A program made the translations under genes and the position numbers. From contig JASPKZ010001596.1 in assembly GCA_030220185.1 (NCBI GenBank), positions 1,116,001-1,180,000 on the forward strand: a DNA stretch of 64,000 bases, in the 5' to 3' direction. The notes under the pieces are model-generated. The model did no database searches. It saw only the letters and a list, made by a program, of their open reading frames with translations, and had not been told where the DNA came from. Source of the DNA: Diploptera punctata. Its lineage: Eukaryota; Arthropoda; Insecta; Blattodea; Blaberidae. Positions 39,616 through 49,025 of the stretch are shown here, in pieces. How positions within the stretch are numbered: the stretch's first letter is position 1; every line of letters starts with the position of its first letter.

Positions 39616-39807
39616 AGTACAGTAAAAGCTCCTTATTCATGGGGGGATATGTTCCATAAATATGCCGCGAATATAGAAACAGAAAATAGGGAATGGTAAT
39701 TTGTATGGGTATATAGGGGATACTTATTTTAAAATACAATAGGAAGTAACATTAAGAGATTTATGGTGAGATTAAATGTTTCTTACCTCTCCTCATATAA
39801 ATTTTTT

Positions 39808-39854
39808 AAGTAGATCACGATTTCGAGACCACAATGATCTCATCTTCAGCACTT
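39808..39854 (-). ncRNA. Hammerhead-ribozyme-like motif, complete (left arm)
   Basis: On the minus strand: helix I AAGTG (39850-39854) with TACTT (39808-39812), five pairs; CTGAAGA (39843-39849); extra T; helix II GAGATC (39836-39841) with GGTCTC (39825-39830); GAA (39822-39824); helix III ATCGTGAT (39814-39821); C (39813) at the cleavage position. Confidence 0.75.
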
Positions 39855-39940
39855 TCATGGCGACTGATGTTATGTCGATCGGAAGAAACTCTATTCAGAG
39901 GGAAGAAGAAGAGTTTCTTCTGATCGACATAACATCAGTT

Positions 39941-40165
39941 AATATTTAATTTTAGGAAGTTATATTTTGAGGTTATTTTAATTATATTATTTTTAGTCTG
40001 GACATCTTACCTCAATATTAATGTTGATTTGTTCTTGGACATGTTTCAAAACAATTTTGTTTTATCGTCAGCTTTCCCAGTCTGGGAAAGAATTGTTTTG
40101 AAACATGTCCAAGAACAAATCAACATTAATATTGAGGTAAGTTGTCCAGACTAAAAATAATATAA
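39941..40165. mobile_element. Inner PLE unit, 12-bp target duplication
   Basis: Flanked by ataacatcagtt at 39929-39940 and 40166-40177. It belongs to the 11894-12141 subfamily; the centre is shortened so the right arm lacks the CTGA box (gggaaagaattgttttgaaac). Confidence 0.88.
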
Positions 40166-40184
40166 ATAACATCAGTTGCCAAGA

Positions 40185-40231
40185 AAGTGCTGAAGATGAG
40201 ATCGTTGTGGTCTCGAAATTGCGATCTACTT
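40185..40231 (+). ncRNA. Hammerhead-ribozyme-like motif, complete (right arm, NAPRT sense)
   Basis: Helix I AAGTG (40185-40189) with TACTT (40227-40231); CTGAAGA (40190-40196); extra T; helix II GAGATC (40198-40203) with GGTCTC (40209-40214), loop GTTGT; GAA (40215-40217); helix III ATTGCGAT (40218-40225); C (40226). Every conserved position of the CTGANGA...GAAA...H scheme is met except for the extra base before helix II. Confidence 0.78.
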
Positions 40232-40383
40232 AAAAAATTTATATGAGGAGAGGTAAGAAACATTTAATTTCACCATAAATTAAACCTCATACTGATTAAT
40301 TCCTATAAAAGTTAAATTAAGAGGTTTGTTTAATAATTCAAACATTTTGTCTGTTCATTCTTACCTCTTTAGAGTTGTTTTTG

Positions 40384-40423
40384 TCAAACAGGTTTCAGAG
40401 CTTCTTAGCCCCATCATCAGCGA
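40384..40423 (-). ncRNA. Hammerhead-ribozyme-like motif with exact CTGATGA and GAAA
   Basis: On the minus strand: helix I TCG (40421-40423) with TGA (40384-40386); CTGATGA (40414-40420); extra T; helix II GGGGCT (40407-40412) with AGCTCT (40397-40402) around AAGA; GAA (40394-40396); helix III ACCTGT (40388-40393); T (40387). Confidence 0.7.
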
Positions 40424-40436
40424 TTACAGTCTGTAA

Positions 40437-40476
40437 TCGCTGACGATGGGGCTAAGAAGCTCTAAAACATGTTCAA
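40437..40476 (+). ncRNA. Hammerhead-ribozyme-like motif, right arm
   Basis: CTGACGA (40440-40446), extra T, helix II GGGGCT (40448-40453) with AGCTCT (40458-40463), then AAAA where GAAA is expected, helix III ACATGT (40467-40472), T (40473). Confidence 0.52.
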
Positions 40477-41261
40477 CAAAAACAACTCTAAGAGGTAAGA
40501 ATGAACAGACAAAATGTTTTAATTATATAGGGGATACGTTCCAAGGTTCCAAAATGAAATAAAAATTATCAAAATAAAATCAATTAATGAGAGATTTTGA
40601 ACAATTTATATTAATTATTACTGTCAGGCTTAGGCAATGGCTTAAAGAACTTATTAATTTTTTCCTGTTTTGCTTCTTTTAAAAGGTCTTTCAATTCAGA
40701 TTGATATACAACTGTGAATTCTGTGATGGAATTCCTAATTTTGTCTTAGGATTTCTTGATGAATTGTACAGTTGCTTCATTAGCATTGAAACAGTGTAAT
40801 ATAGATGCAAACGATTTGCCAATGCGTAAACGGTCAAGCATTTCTGAAATTGGGAACAAAGCAGAAGAGACACGTGTTATTCAATCAAAATTATTGCAAC
40901 GAATGACAAGTTAAAATAATAAAACACCAATCATGGCGAGGGTGGCATTTATAACGGGCATAGCGGCACTTGAAATATGATGGTGGTGGCTTTTAACAAC
41001 AAACTTCAGGCAATAAGATTTGTTTTACTTTGATATTAATTTGTCCATTTGAATCACTCTTTGTAAAAGTCACCTTGACACATGCCTGCAGTAAAAAAAG
41101 TTGCCGATGCATTAATAAAGGATACTAATCCTTTTAATATACAACTAGATCCGTGAATAAAGCCATGAATACAGGAACTGTGTCGCAATTTTTTAACCTG
41201 TGAATAATAAAAATGCAAATAAGGGAACCGTGAATAAGGACTTTTACTTTACTACACAAGA

Positions 41262-41560
41262 GTGTTGTGTTTCACATCTGACATAATCTGAGACTCTTCC
41301 TATGGCATATCTAATGTGGATCCATGTAACACAGTGAAAAAGCTAATGAAATCTGTTCTTATCCTCAAAATGCGGTTTCTACTGCAGAATTTTCTATTTA
41401 TTGTTTTTCCACACTCTGTACATAAAAATAAATTCTACTGAGGATGGGTCCAGTCCCGAAAGACCTACAGTGTTTTAAAAATTTTTATTGGTTGAGGAGA
41501 CTGAACTTACTATGTATTTAATTCTATAATTTTATTTGTGTTTTGTATTGTGGCTAATCC
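41262..41560. other. Intron 4, unassigned stretch
   Basis: No coding frame or repeat end recognised. Confidence 0.35.
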
Positions 41561-41564
41561 ATTG

Positions 41565-41760
41565 ATCTGGTCTCAGGGTAGCATCATTGCCTGGTATGCA
41601 CTAGGCCTTGGTTCAATCTCCAGATAGATACAAGTTCCCTGGGTGATGGGTTTTTTTTTGGAGGTTTACCTCATCTGCAAGACTAATGTCAGGAAACTTT
41701 TAAGTCCCGAACAATCCCTGAATATCATCTGGCTATCATAATGATCATTATCATTATCAT
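41565..41760 (+). mobile_element. SINE-like, tRNA-derived (fourth type)
   Basis: A-box-like tctcagggtagcatcattgcctgg and B-box-like ggttcaatctcc (about 41613), followed by 'acaagttccctgggtgatgggttt' and a tail of cattatcattatc. A single copy in the window, so the call rests on layout. Confidence 0.5.
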
Positions 41761-41959
41761 ATTTGCTATGTTCAGTTGTGTGAATGATGTGTTCCGTCTT
41801 AATGTTGTGTTGTATTGGAGGAGTCTCTGACATTGAGCTGATCACTCATTCAGGGAGTTCCTCCGTGTCGTAGTGTAGTCAAGGTTGACTGTTGAATTTT
41901 CGGTTGATGATCCTGGATGTTGTTTTCTCTTCCCTGTTCAGGTAGATGTATGAATTTCC

Positions 41960-42740
41960 AAATCAAATCCTTTTCCCCAGGAATTTCAAAATTCATGACT
42001 TTTTCTTTTTTCTCGTGGATGTAAATTTTCCTCCAAAATGTCAGTTGTTGTAGATTTTTCTAATGGTTTTAATAATTATTGATTTTCTTCAATTCTATGG
42101 GTGGATTTTTCAACCAAAGTCTGAACAACGACCACAGTTTTCCAATTTTTTTATTGTTTCCATAACAATCATAAAAACTGAAAAATCCATGGCTGTTAAT
42201 TACAAAAACAAATGTCTGAATCATGTCTGGTTTCATAACAATTTCTGTGAATTTTGAGTCATTTTTTTAAATGTTATGGAAACAATTTAAAAACTGGGGT
42301 CGTGGTTTAGACTTGTTTTTCTAACCAATCATGAGGAGCTATTGCAGATTATTTATCTACTTCCCCATTTTTTCACATTTCTAAGATGTTCTTTCATTCT
42401 AATGTTCATATTTCTTTTTGTTTTACTTATGTATATATTTTCACAATCTGATAAATTCCTGATTTTCTGACTTCGTCAATTTTTTCATTTTTGTTAGTTT
42501 TGTTTAGTTTATTTAGGCTGTAATCATTTTTAGTGCCAACTTCATATGAAATTTGTTGAAAATTTTTTGAAATTTGTTGTATGCCCAAGGATGATACATA
42601 CATTTTTTTTGTATTTCTTAACAATCTCTTTTTTGGTCATAAGAGTACTTTCACTGATCAATTTTGTGGCTTGCAGGCTGCTAATTTGACTTAACTGCTT
42701 TAAATTATTTTAATGTCCTCTCGTAGGGAATTCCAGTAGC
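41960..42740 (-). mobile_element. PLE C-terminal region, heavily decayed
   Basis: The minus strand reads KKEIVKKYKKNVCIILGHTT (about 42600-42640), RKSGIYQIVKIYT (about 42427-42470) with frameshifts through the YIG part, RMKEHLRNVKKWG (about 42360-42400), and 'TTTDILEENLHPREK' and 'SHEFxNSWGKG' (about 41970-42060). The order matches the better copy at 46490-47225. An inverted stretch (about 42110-42290) shows an internal fold-back. Confidence 0.6.
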
Positions 42741-43330
42741 TGACAGTATATGATATGGAGTGATGTTGAGGGAAATTAAGCAAGAGATTGAGGTAATGGT
42801 GTGCCTAATAGAGACTGTTTTATAAAATTGTTATTATTTCATAAGTTTATAATATTTCTACCTTCTTTTGTAGAAGGCACAATTTGTTGAATAGTCGGAG
42901 GACAGACAATTCCAATTCCGATTTAAAACGACGTGATATGGAAATGTGGGAAGAGCCCACTTGGAGCTTGTTTTTGTAAGTACTGGATTTCATTTGTTTT
43001 TGAATGCCAGGAGAGCTTGGTGGGTTCAAGCAATGAGCTTTATGTGCAACATGTCAGAAGCAGCACTTGAATGTTGCAAGTCATTTGGGTAAATATTTTG
43101 CTTGCAAATTCTTAAAAAATGCTTGGTTGTTTCGTCCATTACAAATCATGAAAAATATTTCAGGGATCGTTACGTAAATGATGCACTACCATTAAAAATG
43201 TCAAAATTGGACTAATTACTTTTGCATGATGTGATTAGCAATCTAAGGACATTTGTTCATTTGCTGCAATGTCATAACTCGAAAATCATGATTTTTGAAG
43301 AGATGCATTTGAAGTTTTAAATACCACATT
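42740..43330. other. Intron 4, possible PLE upstream region
   Basis: Continues the minus-strand PLE direction and includes an open minus frame (42847-43029) with no recognised motif. It could be the RT-to-endonuclease linker of the PLE or unrelated. Confidence 0.25.
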
Positions 43331-44225
43331 AATTTTTGGAAACTATAGTACAGAATAAAAAAAAATGGCACGATGGGGTCAAATAACATCTGGCAATGAC
43401 ATGGACATGAATTAATGTCTTATTAGGCAATAGCAAGAAGATACTAAGGGCCAACATACACAATCTATTGAGTAACATAAGAAATTGGGACTGGAAGTAA
43501 ACATCAATAGAACTAAATATGTATTCACACATAGAAATACATTATATGATGGAAATGGACAGCTAATGACAAATGAGAGAAATTTTGAAAAAAATTTCAG
43601 AATTCAAATATCTAGGAACAATACTTACAAATAGGAATGAAATGCACGAAGGAATTAAAACATAAGCTCGATTCTGGAAGTGCATGCTATTATGATGCAT
43701 TACAGGTACTCTTTGTCCTCCCAACTTCTCTAAAAAAAATGTTAAAATGAAAATATATTAAACGGTTATTCTCCCAGTTATAATATATGGATTCGATACA
43801 TGGACTCTTACTTTAAGGGAGGAGAAAAGATTATGATTATTTGAGAATAAAGTTTTTAGGAAAATTTTTGGACCAAAGAGAGATTTACAGATGGGCAAGG
43901 ATTACTTAACAGTGAGCTACATGATTTTTATAGGAAACCAGATACAATAAGAATAGTTAATTCTTGTAGACTGCGATGGGCAGGATATGTGGCATGAATG
44001 GGAAATGAAAGAGGGGCATGGAAGATTCTTGTAGAATAACCAGTTGGTAGACCAAGAATGAGATGGGAGAATAACATTAACCACGATTTGAGGGAAATAG
44101 ATTGTACAAGGGATGATTGGAAAACATTAGCTCAGGATAAGGATGTTTGGAGATTTTAGGTCTGCATGGCCATGAACCTACAGGTTTGATAGTGACATAG
44201 AATTAGTTAGTTATATATATTTCAG
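43330..44225 (+). mobile_element. LINE 3' half, best copy of its family
   Basis: From about 43380: TWTxINVLLGNSKKILR-like, LSNIRNWDWK, NINRTKYVFTHRNTLYDGNG, KFQNSNIxEQYLQIGMKCTK (frameshifted), RLFSQLxYMDSIHGLLL-region, FRKIFGPKRDLQMGKDYLTV, RNEMGNERGAWKIL, then GRPRMRWENNINHDLREIDC and TRDDWKTLAQDKDVWRF. The 3' end 'gcatggccatgaacctacaggtttgatagtgacatagaattagttagttatat' recurs at 400, 4470, 17640, 23100, 35970 and 48175. Confidence 0.7.
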
Positions 44226-44565
44226 GAAAGTGTTCAGAATAACGGCAGATGTTGAAAATGAAAGAAATGCAAACATTATGAAACATGCTCCAGCCTCTGC
44301 GACAATTCAAAGTTTTGTTCATTATAATCTCAATAATAAAAATGTTGTAACACAAGTTTCTGCCCAAGGATTCTGCAAAGATAGCTAAGAATCATGAGAC
44401 AAACAGAATTGCCAACATGTCATAATTTTCATGTTGCAGCCAGTCCCTTTTGCCTCACCTAGAATCACTGTCTTCAATTCCACCGGGTAGAGAATTGCAA
44501 TGTCCTTGCAGTATTTGAAAACATAAGATATATTTTGTAACATAAAGTAAATATAGTTAATCTAA
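44225..44565. other. Intron 4, unassigned stretch
   Basis: No coding frame or repeat end recognised. Confidence 0.35.
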
Positions 44566-44569
44566 GATT

Positions 44570-45110
44570 TAAATTAAAATGTTTCATACCTCACATCATA
44601 TCCAGTCTTCTAATTATACCGATTTCAAAGCTTAGGCTGCTTCGTCTTCAGTAATTTCTTGTTGACTGATGTTATGTTTATCAGGAGAACTGTTACTTCC
44701 TCACTCTGTTGGTGGACCGATGAACCTCCGGATCAAATCAGAATTCCCAGGAATTTCGAAGTTCTTAAGTTTTTCTTTCTTGTTTTTTGAATGGATTTTT
44801 TCTCAAACTGTAAGTTCTTTTTGTTTTTCTATTTATTTAATTAAAGTAGCTTTGTATTAATTAGATTTTTTCAGACCAAGCATGAGCAGCTATTGCTGAT
44901 AAGAATCAAATGAATCTTGAATTCTTCGTACCTCATACATTTATGTTTTTTTAACACAGAATTTCAATATCGGGAAACATATCATTCCCAACCCTTGTTT
45001 TCAAATTTCTTTTTTTTTTCTTCTATATACATTTTGTCACAATCTGTGCATTTGATCTGACAAATTCCTGATTTGTTTTCTTCAATTTTTTCATTTTTGT
45101 TGGTTTTAAT
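44570..45110 (-). mobile_element. PLE 3' region with GIY-YIG tail remnants
   Basis: Arm at 44580-44690 (catacctcacatcatatccagtcttctaattat) with the motif at 44612-44656. Farther along, the minus strand keeps KNEENKSGICQIKCTDCDK-like (about 45050-45105) and FEIPGNSDLIRRFIG-type (about 44710-44760) segments. A second PLE end lies at 44920-44990. Confidence 0.62.
44612..44656 (-). ncRNA. Hammerhead-ribozyme-like motif, complete
   Basis: On the minus strand: helix I AATTA (44652-44656) with TAATT (44612-44616), five pairs; CTGAAGA (44645-44651); extra C; helix II GAAGC (44639-44643) with GCTTT (44627-44631); GAA (44624-44626); helix III ATCGGT (44618-44623); A (44617). Confidence 0.7.
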
Positions 45111-46490
45111 TATAACAACAATAGTTAACCTACCCAAATCCTAATCTAACCTACACAAATGTATTGAAACATGAGGAAATGTAACTTGTCATAACTTGTG
45201 ATATTTACCTCATCACACTTCTTGAGATAAAATAACCAATCAGCGATGGTATTGTTTGGTAGTTCATCTTCACCCTGACACTTGTACTCCCATTTTGCAG
45301 CCATGTTAATGATGTATTGCTGATGATTACTTGTCATAATATAAAAAAAACACTATTAATTGCTGTAATACAATAATATAATAATTGTGACAATCCCACC
45401 TAAATTGAGATGCTGGCAACCCTGTATACAATTGAAGGGTTAGGGCAGTTACATGATAAAGCCACATTCTTTTAAGAAATGTCATTTATTAAATTGATAG
45501 CAAATAAATGTATCGAAATATCCATACAATCATTTGCAAGTGCACCAGTGATGAGTTAAAACATATAGACACACAATGTATTAACAACAATACTGCCCAA
45601 TTAGTATTTATAATTTTTTGAAACATTAAAATCATCATATCTCAGAAAGAACAATATGTGGCTTATCATGTTATTGCCCTAAGCCCTTCAATTGTAAGGG
45701 CACGAATCCCAAGTATCCTCTTGATTGGTACACAATTTATTAATGTGTTTAAGTGAATGTTTATGTAATCTTCCACAACTTACTTAGCGAATATTATCTT
45801 ACTGCTAAGTTCAGTCATTAGATCAGAAGAAAGTGAGCAGTAGGAATTTCTTATGCAGCATATTACAAAATACTAACTAAACATTTCAATCTCTCAGTGG
45901 GCGTGCTAGTTCTGAGTTTGATGGACAATCCTCAGCAGAATACACCTCAAATAAATCACACTAATGAATGATGTATGACTGTTCCTGTATTTGTGGGCAT
46001 GTTTGATACTGTGACATTTGAATACCCCCTGCTTACCTCATCCTTCACTTACATTCTCCTTATCTGTGGACTATATATGAAATCATTTACCACTCTATTG
46101 TGCTTGACTATGAGATGGGGTGTGTCCAACTAAAACAAATATCACACTAAATTATTGATTACATCCTTATTCAAGGGAGGTTTTCAATTAACTAAAATTT
46201 AATAGATTTTTGGATGTGTTGGTCTTTCTGTAAGTCTATTATCCTCAGATTTGTACGTGAGACAACAATGCTCCCTCGCACAGGAATTAATTATCCAAGC
46301 TACTTTTTTATTTATTTATATATTGCCCCAGTTGTCACTTCGACATTTCTGATGTTCTCTCCTAGCATTGGCTTAAAAAAAGTTATGCTTATTTCCTTAT
46401 AGATGTCAGGGAGTGGTTAGCCAATCATTCAAAGAAATACCTAGTAGTCAACTAAGGTATTACTTGGATTGGAAAGACCATTTAATTTTG
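45110..46490. other. Intron 4, mostly unassigned; SINE tail at 46280-46385
   Basis: 46300-46385 is the complement of the second-family SINE end (acatttctgatgttctctcctagcattggctta). A minus-strand open frame at 45146-45337 is not recognised. No other repeat ends. Confidence 0.4.
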
Positions 46491-47225
46491 TTGAGTTGTT
46501 TCTTGACTCACCTCATACTTTTAACTACCTCGCAGATCCGGATTTCATCACTGTATTTGTGACATTCTCAATGCTGTTCACGTTCACAACTGACGTCCAA
46601 TGGTCTCCTCTCCTGCAGACTGACCTCTGCGCCATCTGATTGGCTGACCGACGAACTTCTCCTTATCACCGGGTATTTCAAAATTCATAGTTGTGTTTTT
46701 GTTCTTGCATATGTAAATTTTTTCCCAAATTGTGAGTTCCTTCGGGTTTTCCAATTGTTTAAGTAATTTTGTTTTGGTTTCTATTCTATGTTTTTCTGAC
46801 CAGGCATGTGCAGCTATTGCAGATTTTTTTGTTTCTCCATTTTTAACATTTCTGAGGTGTTCCTTTAATCTTGCATTTAGATTCCTTTTTGTTTTTTCTA
46901 TGTATATCCTTTCACAATATTTACAATTATTTTGATAAATTCCCGATTTTTTGCAGTCTTCAATCTTTTCATTTTGTTGGTTTTTATTAAATTACCTAAA
47001 CTGTAATCATTTTTCAATGCTAATTTAATGTTGAATTTGTTGAAGATTTTTTTAAACTTGTCAATACTAATGGGTGGTATGTGAACTTCTTGAATTTTTT
47101 ACCAATATCTTTATCTGTGTGAAGAGTACTTTCATTAATCATTTTTTGTTCCTTGAATTTATTTATTTTCTTATGTATCATCTTTTCTTGAAATCCATTA
47201 TCTTTCGCAAATTTTATGGTGTGTT
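46490..47225 (-). mobile_element. PLE C-terminal region with the clearest GIY-YIG domain
   Basis: Minus strand, 46955 down: KKSGIYQNNCKYCERIYIEK, TKRNLNARLKEHLRNVKNGE, KKSAIAAHAWSEKHRIETK, KLLKQLENPKELTIWEKIYI and CKNKNTTMNFEIPGDKEKFV. The GIY is intact and YIG is YIE. The conserved Arg (KTKRNLNxR) and the ExHxxxxH-like helix are present. 46960-47220 holds the decayed upstream linker. The 3' arm is at 46500-46640. A LINE end abuts at 47225. Confidence 0.8.
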
Positions 47226-47320
47226 TTTTCTTCTTCTTCTTCCTTCCAAGTATTAGGCCAAGGCCTGTTACGATCCTATAGAAAATTTCTGGGAAATTCT
47301 CGTATAAGACTCTTTATTGT
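47225..47320 (-). mobile_element. LINE 3' end with (gaa)n tail
   Basis: Complement of the 10690 family end: ttcttcttcttcttccttcc, then aagtattaggccaaggcctgttacgatcctatag. Only about 60 bp of LINE body. Confidence 0.65.
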
Positions 47321-48035
47321 AATTTTCTTTGCTCAGACTTGTGAATATTCCCATGAGGCGAAACGTGACTGTGATTGGTTGTAAATAAAAAATCATTGAA
47401 ATGTGATTGTCATTGACTCCCATTTGGGGCATGACTTAAATAGTCTTCGTTAATCAACTTCTGTAGGGAGCACCCTTGTCTCCACATGGGGATGTATGAA
47501 TGTAAAATTGAGATAAATTTAACAAGTTTTTAAAATCTTCTTTTAATTACTTTTATGACTTAATTTGTAGTTTACATGTCTCTTATTACAGATTGGTAGT
47601 AGAATTACAAATATTCTGTACTTTGTAGTATCCTAGTTTATCATGAATTGATGTTGTAAAGTCAATTGTAGCCTACACAACTGACCAGAAAACATTCTTT
47701 ACAGCATATCCAAAAATTATTAAAATCTGTCAAATTTTGTAGTGACTCTGTGTGTGTTTTACCATGTTTAAGCCTGAATGTGGTACATCACTGGTACACT
47801 ATACAAATTCAACACATTTAGCATGACGGTGTCATGTGATTTTAATGTTATGATGCATGTAGAATTTTTTCTGAAAAAAAATTAATTTTATTGGGTAAAA
47901 TGCATGAGAGGGCCAGGGATATTAAATTATATAATTGTATTCTCTATCAAAATTTGTATTATCACAAATTGACATTTCTGGATCTCAGATACAGAAAGAC
48001 AAATTTTATTTATTATTATTAATAGGAATTGTTAT
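47320..48035. other. Intron 4, unassigned stretch
   Basis: No coding frame or repeat end recognised. Confidence 0.4.
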
Positions 48036-48165
48036 ATTCACAACTCACTTCATATTTACTGATTTCTTCAAGAATAAGGTTTTGATACATATCTTTTCAA
48101 CTGTTGAATCAGCGGTTGGTGATCCTGTAGGTTGAATTTTGCTCCCTCTTTTGGCTGACTGATGA

Positions 48166-48285
48166 ATAACTAACTAACTCACTGGCACTATCAAACCCGT
48201 AGGTTCATGGCCACGCAGACATAAGCTCTCCATACATCCCTATCCTGAGCCAATGTTTTCCAATCATCCCCTGTATAATCTCCTT
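48166..48285 (-). mobile_element. LINE 3' end fragment, 43330 family
   Basis: Complement of the shared end, actcactggcactatcaaaccc through caatcatcccctgtataatctcc. Confidence 0.65.
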
Positions 48286-48520
48286 TGGCATGGGTTCCCT
48301 GAAGTAGTCCCCGCCTGGAGAAACGAATAGGGGACTATTTGACCTCCGGAAAATTTTACCCCAGTTGAACCCATGTCCACATTTCTTGAGGTTGTATTTT
48401 TACGGTGAAAGATCGTCACTCTTTTGACCAAGGTACTTTTTTCGTCTGGCTTATCACCTTCGACTAGTCCGGCATGGGTAACCCTATCTGCAGCAATGCT
48501 ACTTCCAAATAAAAAAAAAG
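48285..48520 (-). mobile_element. 5' fragment of the I/jockey-like LINE seen at 55190
   Basis: The minus strand encodes VKFSGGQIVPYSFLQAGTTS, matching KFSGGKTVPFSDLQVGTSAG at the start of the ORF at 55301. Preceding residues (HAGLVEGDKPDEKSTLVKR) extend 5' of what is seen there. It ends at 48285 against another LINE piece. Confidence 0.6.
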
Positions 48521-48602
48521 ACATTTGATTTGGAAGTTCATCTGTCAGCCAATAGAGGGAGCAGAAATCAATCTACAGGATTGCCGATTGAACAGTTTAA
48601 AA

Positions 48603-48643
48603 GAATTGATAATGATACATAATGTATCGAAACTTTGGTCTTC
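48603..48643 (+). ncRNA. Hammerhead-ribozyme-like motif
   Basis: Helix I GAA (48603-48605) with TTC (48641-48643); core TTGATAA (48606-48612, two changes); extra T; helix II GATAC (48614-48618) with GTATC (48624-48628); GAA (48629-48631); helix III AC/GT around TTTG (48632-48639); C (48640). Confidence 0.5.
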
Positions 48644-48734
48644 AAGAAATCACAAATATGAGGCGAGTTGTGAATATTCCAACTCCTATTAATTAAAATA
48701 AACCTCATGACATCACTTCCTTTAAATATTAAAT

Positions 48735-49025
48735 TATTATTATTATTTTACAGATTGTTACAACTGACATTGTTTTTTTTTCTCAATTTCCATTTCTTCC
48801 ATTCCCCTTCATTTCATGGTTTCCAACTGTGTTTAGGTTGTCCCAGTCTGATTTTCACCAGTAGTATCCATTCTAAGATCTTCTTTAGCCATCTTGTGTT
48901 ATCCATCCTAACTGTGTATTGATTCCACTTTAACTGTCACTTCTGTATTTCTACTATTTCTCTATCTCCTTCCATAGCTTCTATTATTTGTACGTTTAGT
49001 ATTTTATCTGTACTACATCCAACCT
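48735..49025 (-). mobile_element. LINE C-terminal fragment (third family)
   Basis: The minus strand reads LNVQIIEAMEGDREIVEIQK, KWNQYTVRMDNTRWLKKILE and WILLVKIRLGQPKHSWKP, decayed forms of the WxGHxxRM and PxGKxRxGRP motifs. Confidence 0.55.

Larger units (their letters stand above)
39728..40320. mobile_element. PLE unit containing a nested PLE unit
   Basis: Left end aggaagtaacattaagaga; outer arms tacctctcctcatataaatt (39785) and aatttatatgaggagaggta (about 40237). Right end acctcatactgattaattccta. The outer arms both hold complete hammerhead-like motifs. The inner unit is 39941-40165. Confidence 0.85.
40310..40525. mobile_element. PLE hairpin unit, minimal centre
   Basis: Arms cattttgtctgttcattcttacctc and gaggtaagaatgaacagacaaaatg meet at the centre (about 40432). 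The left end overlaps the preceding unit (aattaagaggtttg). Both arms hold motifs. Confidence 0.82.
39617..41262 (-). mobile_element. Pogo-like element with N-terminal HTH remnant, hosting nested PLEs
   Basis: Ends agtacagtaaaagctcctta (39619) and, inverted, 'gtgaataaggacttttactttact' (about 41231-41254). The minus strand (about 40870 down to 40630) reads MLDRLRIGKSFASILHCF, NANEATVQFIKKS, stop, DKIRNSITEF, then LKDLLKEAKQEKINKFFKPL. The first half is the Psq/CENP-B-type HTH at the N-terminus of pogo transposases and the last part looks like a C-terminus, so an internal deletion has joined them. PLE units at 39728-40525 interrupt it. Confidence 0.62.
48040..48715. mobile_element. PLE inverted-repeat unit split by LINE pieces
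   Basis: Left arm 48040-48165 (caactcacttcatatttactg), right arm 48525-48712 (atatgaggcgagttgtgaat, right end aacctcatgacatcacttcc). Between them are two minus-strand LINE pieces. The central palindrome shares 'agggagcaaaattc/gaagcagaaatc' GIY-YIG tail sequence. Confidence 0.7.

Noticed and set aside
45146..45337. Small minus-strand gene
   Set aside because: The 63-codon frame has no recognisable motif, no neighbouring exon and no codon-bias clue beyond chance.
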